From Mycteria americana (lineage: Eukaryota; Chordata; Aves; Ciconiiformes; Ciconiidae), in assembly GCF_035582795.1 (NCBI RefSeq), contig NC_134372.1:36202316-36266315 (forward strand): a stretch of 64,000 bases of DNA. Reading direction: 5' to 3'. Both the position numbers and the translations under genes were made by a program. Position 1 is the stretch's first letter. Every line of letters begins with the position of its first letter. The notes beneath the pieces were generated by a model. It was not told the origin of the DNA. It saw only the letters and a list, made by a program, of their open reading frames with translations, and did not search any database. Of this stretch, positions 37,801 to 50,200 are shown one piece after another.

Positions 37801-38809
37801 TTGCTACCATCTTCCCACCCCATGCTCAAACACCTCCAAAGGGCTAAAGGAACAAAGCCCAGATCCCTTGAATTCTTTTAATCAAGGATGAAATTAAAGT
37901 GCTTACACAATATTGCAGAGTACTCTGCAAATACTGAGTCACCACAGTGAGTTGTCAGTTCTCCTATAAAAATTACTGAAAATCATTATTGTGTGATTTA
38001 TCTCCCTGGCAGTTTATCTAAAAATAAAAATCGGACCCAGATTTCCTCAAAGCCTCCACTTCTCAGCTGTTTCAAAACTGAAAGTTAATAGCGAAAGCTG
38101 CTGCCTGACAGTTTTAAACCCCTTCTCCTATGCGAGCCAGGGGTATGCAGCATTAGCGGTTCCCGGGGTGCGTGGGAGCGGGTGAGAGCTCCAAGCATGG
38201 CCATCTGCACAGACCGTTCCTACCTAGCGGTCCTATATTGCTGTGTTTCCACATGCCTTTCATCTCAGAAAAGCACTGCAGAATTGCAGGTGAGGTATCT
38301 GTAAGAGTCTCCTACTTGGTTTCAGGATGATAGCAAGGTTAATTAGGAGGGTTGGCTATAAAGAAAGGCTGGAGAAGGGTTTGTTGCTGCTTGGTATGCT
38401 GCTGTTTACAGCTGTGTGATGAATGACATATCCTCCTTCTCAGAGCAGGGAATCAGCAGATGTTTGTACCCAAGTTTCCAAGCTATACAGGTCAGGGCAG
38501 ACCTGTGGGCTACGAAGATTTGTGTGCACTCTTTTGGGGACACATGGGTTAAAGTAGAGACTCAGAATAAAAGCTTTACTCTATTGAAATGAGTGGCAAA
38601 ACTCCCACTCACTCTGGATTGTCAAAATGATCTGTAGAGCCCCCTAAGATTTGTGTTCTGTTAATAATTATTACTTCTACATAAAAGTAAACTTCTATAT
38701 TTAAAACTTATAACTTGGCAACCACAAAATGCACATGTCTATAATGAATAACCGTGTGAGCCTATTACTCCAACTCTCCTCCATTCTCATCCCTTCCTAT
38801 GTTTTACCT
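34861..38809. other. Intergenic, no gene recognised
   Basis: A modestly GC-rich patch at 34.9-35.45 kb is followed by AT-rich DNA. A perfect 17-base tandem duplication lies at 36,685-36,718. No gene recognised. Confidence 0.5.
36685..36718 (+). repeat. 17-bp perfect tandem duplication
   Basis: Two adjacent copies of TATTATAATGTTGCTCC with no mismatch, suggesting a recent slippage event. Confidence 0.9.
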
Positions 38810-38915
38810 GCTATTCTTCTGTCTAAATTTTAGACTGTAAGGTCTTCTGGGCAGAGACTATTTTTTCTGCTGGCAGAGCAAAGCACCTCTGTGGCTCTGT
38901 GTTAAATAAGGCAAG
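38810..38915 (+). mobile_element. L2/MIR3-type 3' end fragment
   Basis: Contains TTTTAGACTGTAAGGTCTTC, GGGCAGAGACTATTTTTTCT and CTGTGGCTCTGTGTTAAATA, the block order of the old L2-family 3' end shared with its partner SINEs. Diverged; class assignment between L2 and a partner SINE is not resolved. Confidence 0.5.
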
Positions 38916-41900
38916 TATTTTAAATCTGGGGAAACAAATGTTCATGTTTGACAATTTCAGAACATGAATGCAAGTGATCAGGCATGCGTGTCTAGAGATG
39001 TGCTTTCTACATACACATATTGTTTCCTTTTAAAGACATCTGCATCTACTGAATTCAGTCCAGAATTTGGCCTAGAAGTTTACCGTTATTATGCCTCAAT
39101 CCAGCAAAGCGTGACTGTAGAGAGACTTAAAATTAAGTATATATGTGCTTTGTTGGATGGAGGCCTTTAAGATTTTGTGCATTTGTGCTCTTGTAATTTT
39201 AAAATGAAACATATTATTGAAAGTCTTCAGTTCCTTATTCTGTCATTTCCTCACTTATTTTGATTTATTATATATAAATAAGTCTCCTAAATTCTAGATG
39301 CTTTTGAAAAAAAAAATTCAAAATACATTGAAATCAAATAGTAAAAATAGTATCTGCTCTTCACTGAACCGCAATAATATCCTCTCTGTTCATCAGCATC
39401 GCTTTTATATATCAACAGCAGCTCCCCTATCATGGCCCTCATGTCAAAACCTTGCTGTAGAGAGAGCCTGTCTATTTTTAGCCAAGAGCAAATGTCTGCT
39501 CCAAAGTTGGGGGTTCTTCATGCAGAAACAGCCCTACCTACTTTGCTTCCTGAGGATGGTAAACGTTGGTGCAGCTGCCCTTCATTGAGCTACCAGCACT
39601 GATCAAAAATCTTGTTGAGCGGGTGTTTGGAAGTGCTGTCCTTCCACTCCTGCCACCATGGGCAGTGATGCTTTGGCTGTTGGTTGTGCTTTCCTTTGGG
39701 CTAGCTGTAATTTTCCATGCAAATTTTAAAGCATGGAGATGCCAGCTCAAGGATGTCTGCTAGCTGTTGCTGGAGCAGAGTGGACAGGTTTGCATGGTAC
39801 TTCGAAACAGGAATGAGTGAAGATGGCCAGGCAGTAACTTTCTTGCAATGTACCACAATAAATTGATGTAAACAGACATAGATTAAGGCTCATCTTGTAA
39901 ACTGATACAGTGCCCAGTTCAGGTTGATTAAAATAGTTTGAGTGTCTCCAAAACTATTAGTCAACTAGATAATTACATTTGATATGCTGAAGGATGTGGA
40001 AATACCTGTTTCTTTTGCATAGAAGGAGTCTAATCAATCCTAACTTGTTGTATGAAACCAGATCTAGTTGTACATATGTCCTAAAAACACAGACGGCATC
40101 TTTGGAACCATTCTCCTCTTTGGGGCCCATGACTGCTAGCCTAAATGGCTAGGGTCATCTCACTGAGATCGGCTCAAATATTTGTAGTTTACATCATTCC
40201 ATACAAAATATGCACTTAAAGTCTTTTTTTTTTCCTTCCTCTAAATAATGATCATAAACATCTAGTGGAAATCTTCAGGGGTCAGAAAATACAAAGCTAA
40301 CTGACTTTGTTACATTTTCTTTTCTAAAGATGCCGTGTGAATTCAACAGTGGTAAAAAGGGCTGGATTTACACCACTGAGCCTAGAGACCTCCATTTGAA
40401 GTGCCACCTGCAGTGGTGGTTTATGAGATGAGGTTTGCTCTCCTAGAAGTTATAATGAGACCACCCAGCCCCGATTACATATGCCATGGATTAGAATTCA
40501 GATGGTAATGATTTCTCACTATTACCAAGGCCAGATTTGATCTGGTGATGCAAAAAAGAGTTCAAATTTTGCTATGAGTCTCCTCAGCCCAGATCCTCCA
40601 GAGAAACTCTTTTCTTAGAGAAGTCATCTGAATTCTTCTCCCTTGAGGAGAGTCTGTGATCATGTAAGTACTTCCACTGAAGCCACGAGGGATTACATCT
40701 TTAAGAAAGGGCATGCAGGAGTGAATCGTAATGCTTTTGGTTTTGTAGCAGCATAAGTAGAGGACAGTGGTTTCTGGCTTCCTTCAGTTTGTCATAGTCC
40801 TATCCCAGTTGTTTTCTTAGTAAAGATCAATGTAGTGCTCAATAACATTTGGAATTTTACTGAGAGGAATTAAACAAAACTGGTAGGATATCAGGAAAGC
40901 AAAGATGTCTTTAGCAACAAAATGCTGTATTTTAGAATAGAATAAATGTCAAGAAACAAAAGGGGAAATGAAAGGGAAGTTGGATGATAAGAAAGCAGGT
41001 TTAAGCGTGTCAGGGAAATGCCCTGTTTTCATATGACTACATTTGTTAAAGTGTATAAATAAGTATATGTAAATATATGTAAATAGTTCCCTGAAGTGAA
41101 TAAGAAATTACAATTAAAAGGAATGACAAAGTTATTAATTGAAAGTAATGATAAACCCAACCTTTGTAGTTACAAGCTTTATTTCAGCCCTAGAAACTCA
41201 GGTAAAAACTTTGGGAAGAAATTTAAGGCTGTGATGCAGGCTTGCTGCAGTGTAGAGAAGAGAATCCACTTATTCAGGAGAAATGCCACTTTATCACTTT
41301 GAAACAAGACAGTGTGAAATACCCAATTAGCAGGCACACCTCCTTTTGGGCCTTCACATTGGAAACCAAAGGAACAGCCTTCTGAGAGTTTAACAGTGTC
41401 AAACTGGCTGTCTCTGCTACAGCAAAAAATAATGGTGTATAACCTGCTCTTGATCAATAATTAGCAGAAAAATGTACCAGTAACAGTATTTAACAAGGCC
41501 ACTTCTGGTTGAGAACTCTTCATGGGTCTGGTCCAGGTACCTGGATGTGACGTACAACCTGTATTAAACACACTGTCATGGGCTGAAGTCTGACAGCCTT
41601 ATTTTAGCTTGTGAAAGTGAAATGCAGACCTTCATACAAATTTTATGTGCTACCAGCTTTGGTTTGTGTATGCAGACTGTGTGTGTGTGTTTGGCTGGTT
41701 CCTGTACTGAAGAGAGTTTGAGTGTCAAACACTAGAAAAGAAGTCGTGCATTTGCAGTGAGGAAGACCTCTGAATCTGCTCCCTGGGTCTGTATTAAGCA
41801 CTGCTCTAGCTCTGCCACCCTCATCATCACCTCAGCAAATGATTTTAGCAAATAGTTTGGGAGAAAGACATCCTTAATGTCACAATCTCTTCTTTAATGG

Positions 41901-44900
41901 AAATGTGAATTTGGTACTGTCTATTTAACAAGGTAAAAGAACAAATTTCATAGTATCCCTCATAAAAACCTCAGAACTTGCTTCTTCTTTCACTAACGCA
42001 GGTATAAATCACTACTGAAGTCAACAGAGTTATACCAGCTTTAATCCTGGTACACAGGAGATTGAGGGCCTTAAGGTATTCAGCTATCTAGGCTATCTTT
42101 ACTAATACACTGCTGTGATCAGAAAGCTCTCCTCCTTTACAGAGGAAAGATGAGGGGAAAAAGCAAAGTGACACTAATCTTTTCTGAGTCAGGCTTTCCT
42201 CTTGGGTGTGACTACATGCAGAAAAGCTGGGATTTCCAGGTGATACTAATCAAAGATGGCAGAGGCAACTACAAAGCATACAAATAAAGCATCCAAGTTT
42301 CATGTATTCAACCAACCAGGACAGCGCTCACAGTATAAAAGCTAGGATGCAGCCAGATGTGTTGCTGCGAGGGGCCTGGAGCTTTATTGCATGATAGTAG
42401 CATAAAAATAAATTATATTATTATTATTATTATTAGCAAACACATTATAAGATTAAAACATAAAGCATGCTAATAGTTGACTATCTTGCCTTCTGAAGAT
42501 ACCATGTATTTTACATAGATGCCTTTTGGATCAGGAAATAGAATTTCTATAGATGGTCCCACCAGGAAGCTTATCGTCTGTCCCAGCTTTTTCTTAAATA
42601 GCTGTTCCCAGATATGTGTGGTAATGTGTATATGTGTGTGCATATGTATGGATCATTTCTGACTATTTTCCATATCTTGACTGAGTCAAACATGCACATT
42701 CAGGCTCCTCTTCATCGCTACCGATGTAGAAATGCAACATACTGTACTGATGGACTTTAAGGTCCAGTAGCTTCAACCTTAATGTAACAGAAAATCAGGC
42801 CCCTTGTGCTCCCTGCAGAGGAGAAGCAAATGAACATCAACTTACCTAACACATGATCCTGCTGAAAAGCTGAACCTGAGGGTGCATCAGCTTGGTTCTC
42901 AGATATCACAGTGTTAAACATGGGATAGTTGGGTGGATGGATGGGAAGGGAGAGGATAAGTTGGTGACACTGATCAAATAAATACTTAGCTGTCACCTAG
43001 TGCCCCTAAAACTACAATTTAAGCATGAGTTAAGCTGTTTAAGTATGTAGCTGACAAATGAGTAGCATGTTGGTGTCATCCCTGAAGCCTCTTATCTTTC
43101 TCTAATGAGAAAAGGTGGGAGAGAGGAATATGCTAATGTCAGTACTATGTGCTGATGTTTCTGACCAACAACCATTTCAAAACTTTACTTGTTCTACACC
43201 TGGACAATGAAACCAACAACAAAAAAACCCAAACCACCTGAAAACATTTAGTTCAGAGACGGATCCAAGAAAAAATCCAACAGTTCTAGCATGTCCATTT
43301 CATGCCAGAAGACTGAGTATGAAATTTCCCTAAAGCAGATCAGGGACTCTGCTGTTGGCCTGGGGAGTTCATTCACTATTCACGTTATCGGACTGTCTCC
43401 ATGTGCTGACAACAGAGGTGGTCTTCATAGGTCGCGTTGTGTTTTCCAAAGATGCATTCCTCTCACGGGAGGTCTGTCTCAGGGTAACTTACTCTCCAAC
43501 TTGATAACAATGAGCTCCTTTTTGTCACTTTTCCCCGGTACCCATTTTCCAGCCAATCCAAATGCAATTGTTGTTCTTCGCGTAGCTCTGCGTGTATGTG
43601 TGCACACACGTGAACTCCAAGGATGACCTGGTTCTTAACGCTCTTGTCCTCATCCATGACTTTTTGTTGCAATCCATGTTTTTAGACCTAAGTTTCTGGT
43701 CTTGCAAAACAGAGGTGTCATGGTTTCGCCTTTGTTTCTCTTGGCAGAAAGACTGGCTGGGGCATTTTCCTTCATCTGTCTCCTCTTTCTGTCCTCTCCT
43801 TGTTTTCCTCTTCTGTTGTGCCCGCCCTCTTTGTGGAGTGGTGGTGAACGACGTTTAAGGAGTACAGGGGAAGGCACGGACTTCTTCGCCGAAGGAGAAT
43901 GTCTTTTGACCCAGAGCCCTGGTGTGAGGTTCTCTGCTGCAAACTTAACTTGACCTCTCCAAAACTTTGCTTCTAATCCTCTGCTCGCACAGGTAGAGCT
44001 GACCTGTTTACACCAAAACCAAAAGTATGACACTGATTTCTCATTGTCAAAGGCTCATCTAATCTAGCTAGCTTGGGTTCTGGTAGGAGCTCTGCCAGCA
44101 GCCCCATCTTTGGCTACAGTATAGGCATATCTGCTGACTGCTAAGCCATCCACTTGCAAGAGAACATGTAAGCTTTGCTATTTGCCATTCCCTCACTTAA
44201 TTACAGAGAGTTCTCCAGAGTTTTCCCCAAGATTTTATGAAAATCATCTGGTAGGACATGTAAAAGATTTAATGTAGTAAACAAGTAAACAAAAATCTGC
44301 AGCTTAGAAGGCCAAATTTCAATTTGATTTATTTTATATTACATAGAGCTTCACTGGTGACAATGGTTTTGTACAGGTTATAAGTGCAAAAGAATGTGAC
44401 CCAGAGACAGGCTTCATGCTCCTCTTTGGCAAATGCTGTCTCCCATCTGTTTGTCACTATTAGAACATTTCTCCATTGGCAGAGGAAAAACAAAATGTAC
44501 AAAAGGATCCAGTAAACTATTCCATACTATCGTCAGTACAACCAAATGCATACAGTCATTACTCTGATAATGATGTAGCCTCTTATTTTGGCCAACTGTC
44601 AGAAGTCTTCAATGCAATACATTTAGTGACCGAATGATGTACTAGTGGCATGTGAAATGGCGAAGTCTTTGGAACAGGAAACAAGAGAAACGACTGCATG
44701 CCTTTACATTCTACTTAGAAAATAGTGTCCTGTGATATAAAATTCCTACTTTGTGGCTCCTCTTGTTAGTTAAGTGCTTTTTTATGTCAGGCAAAAAATT
44801 AAAATCTTGAATAAGATATCTTTATGTTGTGCATCTGGTTTGTCCTCCAATCGAGTTGAGATGAAACGGGATCAAACTAGAGCATTTAAAAATGACCTGT

Positions 44901-46179
44901 GTTTGTAGTATCTCCTCTGGGGGCCCTGTTAACTGGAGAAAAGTTTAGAAGAGGTTCTAAGCAGACCGAACAGGAGTTATTTACTATGAGCATTTAGAAG
45001 GATCACAAGATTTGTATAACCTATTTAAACTTGAGATATTCTTTTGCTGGTGAGCTATTTTCTGATGACAATGTATAGGCGTCTCTTGTCCATTCAGAGG
45101 ATCCAGAATCCCTCGGTGACAAATACGTGCCAGAGATTTCAGCTAACTTTCAATTATTCTTGAAGATTATGGATGTAGTTATTTCATAAACCAAGCTACC
45201 CAGCTGCAGTTGCAAATTTTTATTTGCAATATTGGAAGCTGTATTAAAGCCTGGCTAAAAGCTAACTTCCAGCTTGAGTAACCATGCTTTGAAAATTGTT
45301 TCTAAATTCCTCATCTGTAGAGCTTTAACAAGCTCTTTAAGGGGGATGGGAACCTGGATTTAGAAAAGTGCACAGCACATACTATGGGATGTATATAACA
45401 TAAACAGTTGTTTTGTGGTGTATACAGGGTTAGTTCTGCTCATGGAAAGGAAGGGTCATTTCTTTTGCGGGAGAAGGAAACCCCTGATCTAAACATAGGG
45501 AAGGTGCACCTTTGTACCTCCATCTTATGACACGCCTGCCAGTGCCCGTGGGGAAGACAATATAAGCCCCTCTACTCCGCTGGCAAATACATATGCTGGG
45601 TGTTCACAAACGCCTCCTCACTCAAGGGAAAGGTGCAGCAGTCAACACAAGGTCTATCTATAACTGAACCCACCTACGTGCTGTTCAGTGTGCGGAAGTT
45701 AAAATACACCTGCTAGAATTGCAGCAGCCAATCGAGCAGCATGTGAAGTTACTCAGGTATTCAGCTGTGCTGTGATCCGGCATGCCGTTGAAGTATGGCT
45801 CCATTCCATTACCAACATGTTACTTCGGATGTGTCTAATGCCATTCACGAAATTAGCTAATGAATTTACTGCACATAAATTACTCTGTGGTACTCCCAGA
45901 GTGGCTGCCACTCGCTTCCCATGCGGTAACTTTCCATGCAGGCAAGTCCGAGTGCTGCTCTAAGCGATTTCAGTGACTCCAAAGATACTTTGCAGTCCTT
46001 CAGGTCACAGCAACCTACTGTTTATTCACTGTCAGACGTCCTGACAATGTAAACTCTACCGAGCAGGCATTCTCGGATCACTTATTGTGACATCACCTCC
46101 CTGTTATAAGAGCCATGCAGCTGTGGGTTTACGCACATGTAGGATTGCTGTAGGCTGATCCAAACACTCCACAGACGAC
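38916..46179. other. Intergenic upstream of URI1
   Basis: AT-rich, no coding gene recognised. An (ATT)6 microsatellite is at 42,417-42,434. A TATA-like AGTATAAAAG occurs at about 42,332 without supporting features. The stretch at 43.7-43.9 kb is pyrimidine-rich. Open frames of 60-127 codons match nothing known. Confidence 0.5.
42417..42434 (+). repeat. (ATT)6 microsatellite
   Basis: Six perfect ATT units in AT-rich DNA. Confidence 0.9.
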
Positions 46180-46448
46180 GGTTCGGCTTGCTGAACCGAG
46201 GCCTACGCGCCCGGGGCCTGCGCTCCGCACAAGCGCAGGACCGAGGGCGCCCGGGCCGCAGGCAGCGGGGAGGCCGAGCGCCGCCAGGCCGGAGCGGCTC
46301 CGAGCCCGGGTCCCCGCGCGGGCGGCGGGCTGAGGCCCGGGCCGTGCCCCAGGGGAGGCCGCCCACCGCCCCCGGGGGGCCGCCCGACCCCGTCGCGGGG
46401 CCCGGGAGGCAGCGGCCGTGCCCCCCGCCCCCAGCCCGCCGCGGCAGT

Positions 46449-46464
46449 GGGGGGGGGGGGGGGG
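46449..46464 (+). repeat. Run of 16 G in the URI1 promoter island
   Basis: Uninterrupted G tract about 460 bases before the start codon, inside the CpG island. It is able to form G-quadruplex structure on the + strand. Its length is also prone to assembly or sequencing error. Confidence 0.9.
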
Positions 46465-46558
46465 CCGGCGGCAGCGGCGCCGGGCAGGGGGTGGGGAGCG
46501 CCCGCCTCTCGCGGCTCGCAGCCGGGTGCCTCCCGCGGGCGCGGCGGGCCGCCTGGCG

Positions 46559-46582
46559 GGCTGGCTGGCTGGCTGGCTGGCT
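46559..46582 (+). repeat. (GGCT)6 microsatellite
   Basis: Six perfect tandem GGCT units in the upstream half of the URI1 CpG island. Confidence 0.9.
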
Positions 46583-46924
46583 ACCCAGAGTGCAGCAGGC
46601 AGGCGGCGGCAGGCGGCGGCCGGCACCGAGCTGCCGGCGCTCTCCCGGCCCGCCGGCGCAGCGGGAGCCGGGCCCAGGCGGCGGCGCGGCCCAGAATGCG
46701 AGTGTGAGATGCTTCCCCCGGCAGCGGCGCCCCGGGCCCAGGCGGCGGCGGCCCCCGCGTGGATGCGGCTCTGGAGCCGGCGCTTCGCCCTCCACAAACA
46801 CTTCTATAGGACTCATTCGCCCTGCTGAGATCGGCCCGGCCCGGCCGCCTCTCCCCCTCGCCGCCCCCTCCACGCCGCGGAGCGGCTCCCTCAGAGACTG
46901 CCGGCCCGGCCCGGCCCGGCGGGC

Positions 46925-46996
46925 ATGGAGGCCCCCGGCGGCGCCTCGCCGCTCAGCCCTGCGCTGGTGGGCCGCCTCCGCCAGGAGCACGAAAAG
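46925..46996 (+). CDS. URI1: URI1 exon 1 (start codon to first splice donor)
   Basis: First coding exon of URI1, an unconventional prefoldin that binds RNA polymerase subunit RPB5 and acts in the R2TP/prefoldin-like co-chaperone complex in cytoplasm and nucleus. It encodes 24 residues, starting MEAPGGAS and ending RLRQEHEK. The start is the first ATG in its frame and has a strong context (G at -3, G at +4). The exon ends at GAAAAG followed by the donor GTAAAG, leaving a phase 0 intron. MEAP at the start and the RLRxExEK ending match the vertebrate URI1 N-terminus as I know it. The Pro/Ala-rich linker between them is about 16 residues shorter than in human. The exon sits inside a CpG island, as expected for a housekeeping promoter. 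Assignment rests on this exon joining in frame to exons 2 and 3. The GC-rich reverse-strand frames across it are artefacts. Confidence 0.93.
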
Positions 46997-47175
46997 GTAA
47001 AGGCCGCGGCCGCCGGGCCGGGCCGCAGCGTGAGGAGGGGGGCGCGGCCGGGGGGCTCGGGGCGGCGGGGGCCGGGCCGGGCCGGGCGGGGGGGTGCGGA
47101 GGGGGGGGGCGGGGAACCCCCCCGTTGTGGCGGCCCCCCGGCGGCACGCGCCGGGGCCTGCGTTCGGCGGGCGGG

Positions 47176-47181
47176 CACGTG
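47176..47181. promoter_or_regulatory. CACGTG E-box in URI1 CpG island
   Basis: Perfect palindromic E-box CACGTG (USF/MYC-type) 180 bases after the exon 1 donor, 8 bases before a palindromic CRE. In CpG-island DNA such a site is plausible as a bound element, but occupancy is inferred only. Confidence 0.45.
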
Positions 47182-47188
47182 ACGGCTC

Positions 47189-47196
47189 TGACGTCA
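47189..47196. promoter_or_regulatory. Palindromic CRE TGACGTCA
   Basis: Perfect full-site cAMP response element (CREB/ATF) at the start of intron 1 within the CpG island, close to an E-box. Full CREs are rare by chance in a promoter-sized region because they contain CpG. Functional use is inferred. Confidence 0.5.
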
Positions 47197-47250
47197 CGGG
47201 TGGCGGTTGAGGCGGGCCGCGGCGGGGTGACCCGGAGCACCCGCGGGACC

Positions 47251-47275
47251 GGGCCGGGCCGGGCCGGGCCGGGCC
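47251..47275 (+). repeat. (GGGCC)5 array in URI1 intron 1
   Basis: Five perfect GGGCC units about 255 bases after the exon 1 donor. The same pentamer, as CCCGG, is repeated directly before the start codon (46901-46920), and again at 46832-46846 and 47071-47088, so exon 1 is bracketed by short expansions of one motif. Confidence 0.9.
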
Positions 47276-50200
47276 TGCGCTCCCCCGCCAGCCCGCTACG
47301 AGACCGCCTCCACGGGGAGAAAGGGCGCCGGGAGGCGCGGGGCCGGGCACGGGCGGGGCGTGGAGCGGCGTTGGCAGCGGCGGTGTTGCCGAAATGCCCT
47401 TTAAAACGAGACACGCGAGGCCGCTGACCGGGAGCTAGCAGGAGTGACAGCCTGGGAGAGCGCTGGGGAGGCTCCGGGCCTGCCCTCGCACACCCTGCGC
47501 TCTGCTGTCGGAATACTTGCCCTAACACGCCTTGGAGACCGTTACAGTTAACGTAAGCGTAAAGCGTGCATACGCAGCTCTTAAACGTGTGCTTTCCAGC
47601 CCCTTTCCGCTTCTCTGTGGTTCCTCCAGTCGCAGGGCCGATCGCACACCTCTTTGAAACATGGTCCTGCGGGGAGGCCCCGCGCAAGGCCCAGCGGGTG
47701 TCTCTGAACTGTGTCATCTCATGGGCCGACTGGAAGAGCCGGGTATCAAAAATAATTGTTCGTGACTTGCCTTAAAAAACATTGATTACTTTTGAAATGG
47801 GTTTGAAAGAGCCAAGCTCCACTGCGGGAATGATTCCTGAGAATATGGAGGTTGGTTCCACATGTGGCCATACTACAAAACTCAGACCTTTTCCTGCAGG
47901 TTACACTCATGATCTAAAGCGAGTGGGCCCTGCTAATTGAACGAGTGTGATTTTGGGCTCGTAGGGCCAAGCCTTCCAGTGAGCTCTGTGTGGGTGCAGG
48001 AGTCACTGTGGAACTTGTGGTCATGTTCAGTGTATTACTGGCACAAGTACCTTTCCCCAGATCTGCACGCCTTTCAGTTTTTCTGCTCATTTTTCTCATA
48101 TGATAAAAATCTTTTAAAGCTGCTTCTAAGATGCACATTAGAGCTCCTCACTTATGACGGAGGACTTTATCTTCAGTGTGTATTGCTTTGTCACATGCGG
48201 GCTTAGTTAAGAGTAAGAAAACTAAATAACACGTACATGGTGTAAAAAAATGTGCCTTGTCTGGAATACTGCGTGCAAAAATGTGTCTACTTTTGAATAG
48301 CACGCTAGATCATTACTAAAAGATCTGTGTAACCAACTGACCATTACTGTGGATGAACAGTAAGAGGATCTGCTGGAATACTCTGCGTCGTCCATTCTGC
48401 ACGAAGAGTAACCCATTATGCCGATAATTGGTGATAGTAACCAGTCTGCTGTGTAAGCGGATGTCTGTCGTAACTACATAAAATTATTCCCAGTTCATGG
48501 TGAGACCCCTCTGTAAGCAAGTTTAAGATTCTTCTTAAACAGATCTGCTCCAGTGGAAAAGAGGCCCAGGAGACCATTAATTAAGCCTCTGTTAGGCTGA
48601 TGTACCAAAATCATATTTTATCATAGGGAAACTTTACATAATTTCTGCAAATTGGCTAAAAAAAATTGTATGCTTCAGCTTCAATATGAAATTATACTAA
48701 AGAACTACATATCTTGGTTACAATGGAGTGTCATGATAAAGATATAGTAGACTTTCCCTCTATGCAATGAATATATATAATTGGATTACAACAGTATTTT
48801 CAGTTACAAAAATATTGTATTTTAAGATGGAGGAGGTCTTTTCATTTCAGCTGCCTCTTTTCAGAGATTCATACTTTTCTCACAAAATTACTGAAGTTGA
48901 AGGCTCATGTTTTGGTCTTGGCACAAAGATGAGGGAGAATTAGTTATCCAGTGCTTTGGTAAACTAGTAATTATAGTATGAGCTTCATAACAAATAGTAA
49001 AGTTATTTAGCCAGCACTATATATATACTGGCATTTAAGCAGGCACATATATTTCTTTTAGTTACTGTGATGTTGTGCTGTCCCAGTGACGCTTGATTAA
49101 GTATAAAGCAACCTATTTATTCCCATTAGTCTGAAGGCAACCTTTAGTGTAATAGTGAAATACAGCATTATCTATCTGCAGAATTAAAGATAATATTTGA
49201 TTCACGGTTGATTATTTTAACATCTAGGCCATTGTACAACCCTGGTTCAGCCACAAGTCTGAGCTTTTAAGTGCTAAAGAGCTGCTCTGGAGAACACGTG
49301 AACTGAGGCTTCCTTCCTGTTTAAAAATATTAAAAGAACAGGATGTTCATGGCTTTCTATCTTTAATCTGATTGAGGCTGCAACTTCCAGGTTTAGGACC
49401 CCTGGTGAAAAGTAATTTTAATTCTTGTTTAGGACTGCTTGCCTGTTGGACAGATTTCATCTTGTTAATTTGTAGTGATAGTAAGACCAAACTGTTAAAA
49501 GCAATTTTCAGTGCTCCCACTAAAGGCACTTTGTATAAAAACATGACTTAGAATGTGTATCTTGGGGATAAATTATAGAAGAATATCTAGTAATTTTCAT
49601 GATAAAGACCATCATTGGAAGCACAGTGCCTGCGTAAAGTTTTGAATATTTCTGTAAGAAGAATATAATGTATGTATCATGGATTACTTGCAAAAGCAAT
49701 ATATGTTAGCTGAAAATACTGCGTTAAATCTGTTGCAAGTTAGTACAGGAATTATAAAATTAATATTTAAATAGGTGGATTCTCATGCTATAGAGCCTGC
49801 CTTTAAACATAATATTTTATATACATTTATTCCTACAATCAAATGGGTTGGGATTACTAACTGATAGGAAGTTGACGAGTCGGATCTGTATGATTTGGTA
49901 AGACTTGTGTAGACAGTGAATTTACAGTGGGCTGATACGTTCTATAGTTTCTGAGCAATGCAATGAAGATACGTGTAATGGGAGACATTACAGCACCAAT
50001 TAGACCCAAGAGACACTTGTAGAGTGCAAACATAGGCATGGAGAATCTAAAGGATTCCAGTGTTAGCTGGCAATATGATTTTTTTTTTAATTTTTTTTTT
50101 TTATTGCACTGACAAACACATTTTTTTATTTTCCTTTTAGGAAAATTAGGACAAGGACGTGACTCTCCTGTCACTCATCATGACAACAAAGCACAATTAG

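Larger units (their letters stand above)
46180..47400 (+). promoter_or_regulatory. URI1: CpG island promoter of URI1
   Basis: About 1.2 kb of very GC- and CpG-rich DNA bounded on both sides by ordinary AT-rich sequence, containing URI1 exon 1 at 46925. No TATA box is evident before the start codon, as usual for a dispersed CpG-island promoter. It holds a 16-G run (46449-46464), a GGCT tetranucleotide array (46559-46582), repeated GGGCC/CCCGG clusters on both sides of exon 1, an E-box and a palindromic CRE. The exact transcription start cannot be read from sequence; it is probably within the few hundred bases before 46925. Long frames on both strands here (up to 422 codons on the reverse strand) reflect stop-poor GC-rich sequence, not genes. 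Confidence 0.85.

Noticed and set aside
42005..42070. GAAGTCAACAGAGTTATACCAGC motif resembling an old amniote repeat
   Set aside because: Too short and diverged to assign to a family from sequence reading alone.
42325..42345. TATA-like AGTATAAAAGC as a core promoter
   Set aside because: No supporting downstream transcript structure; an (ATT)n tract and AT-rich DNA follow.
43705..43730. TGTCATGGTTTCGCC resembling the terminus of the LTR family at 53.2 kb
   Set aside because: Similarity stops after about ten bases, and no opposite terminus or target duplication was found.
1..46000. Possible CCNE1 exons in the left part, expected from vertebrate synteny
   Set aside because: No cyclin-box-like peptide or matching exon was found in any frame; CCNE1 is presumably beyond the left edge.
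46082..47350. 422-codon reverse-strand open frame across the URI1 CpG island
   Set aside because: The protein is low-complexity Pro/Arg/Ala sequence with no domain. The frame exists because CpG-rich DNA lacks stop codons, and real exon 1 lies on the opposite strand.
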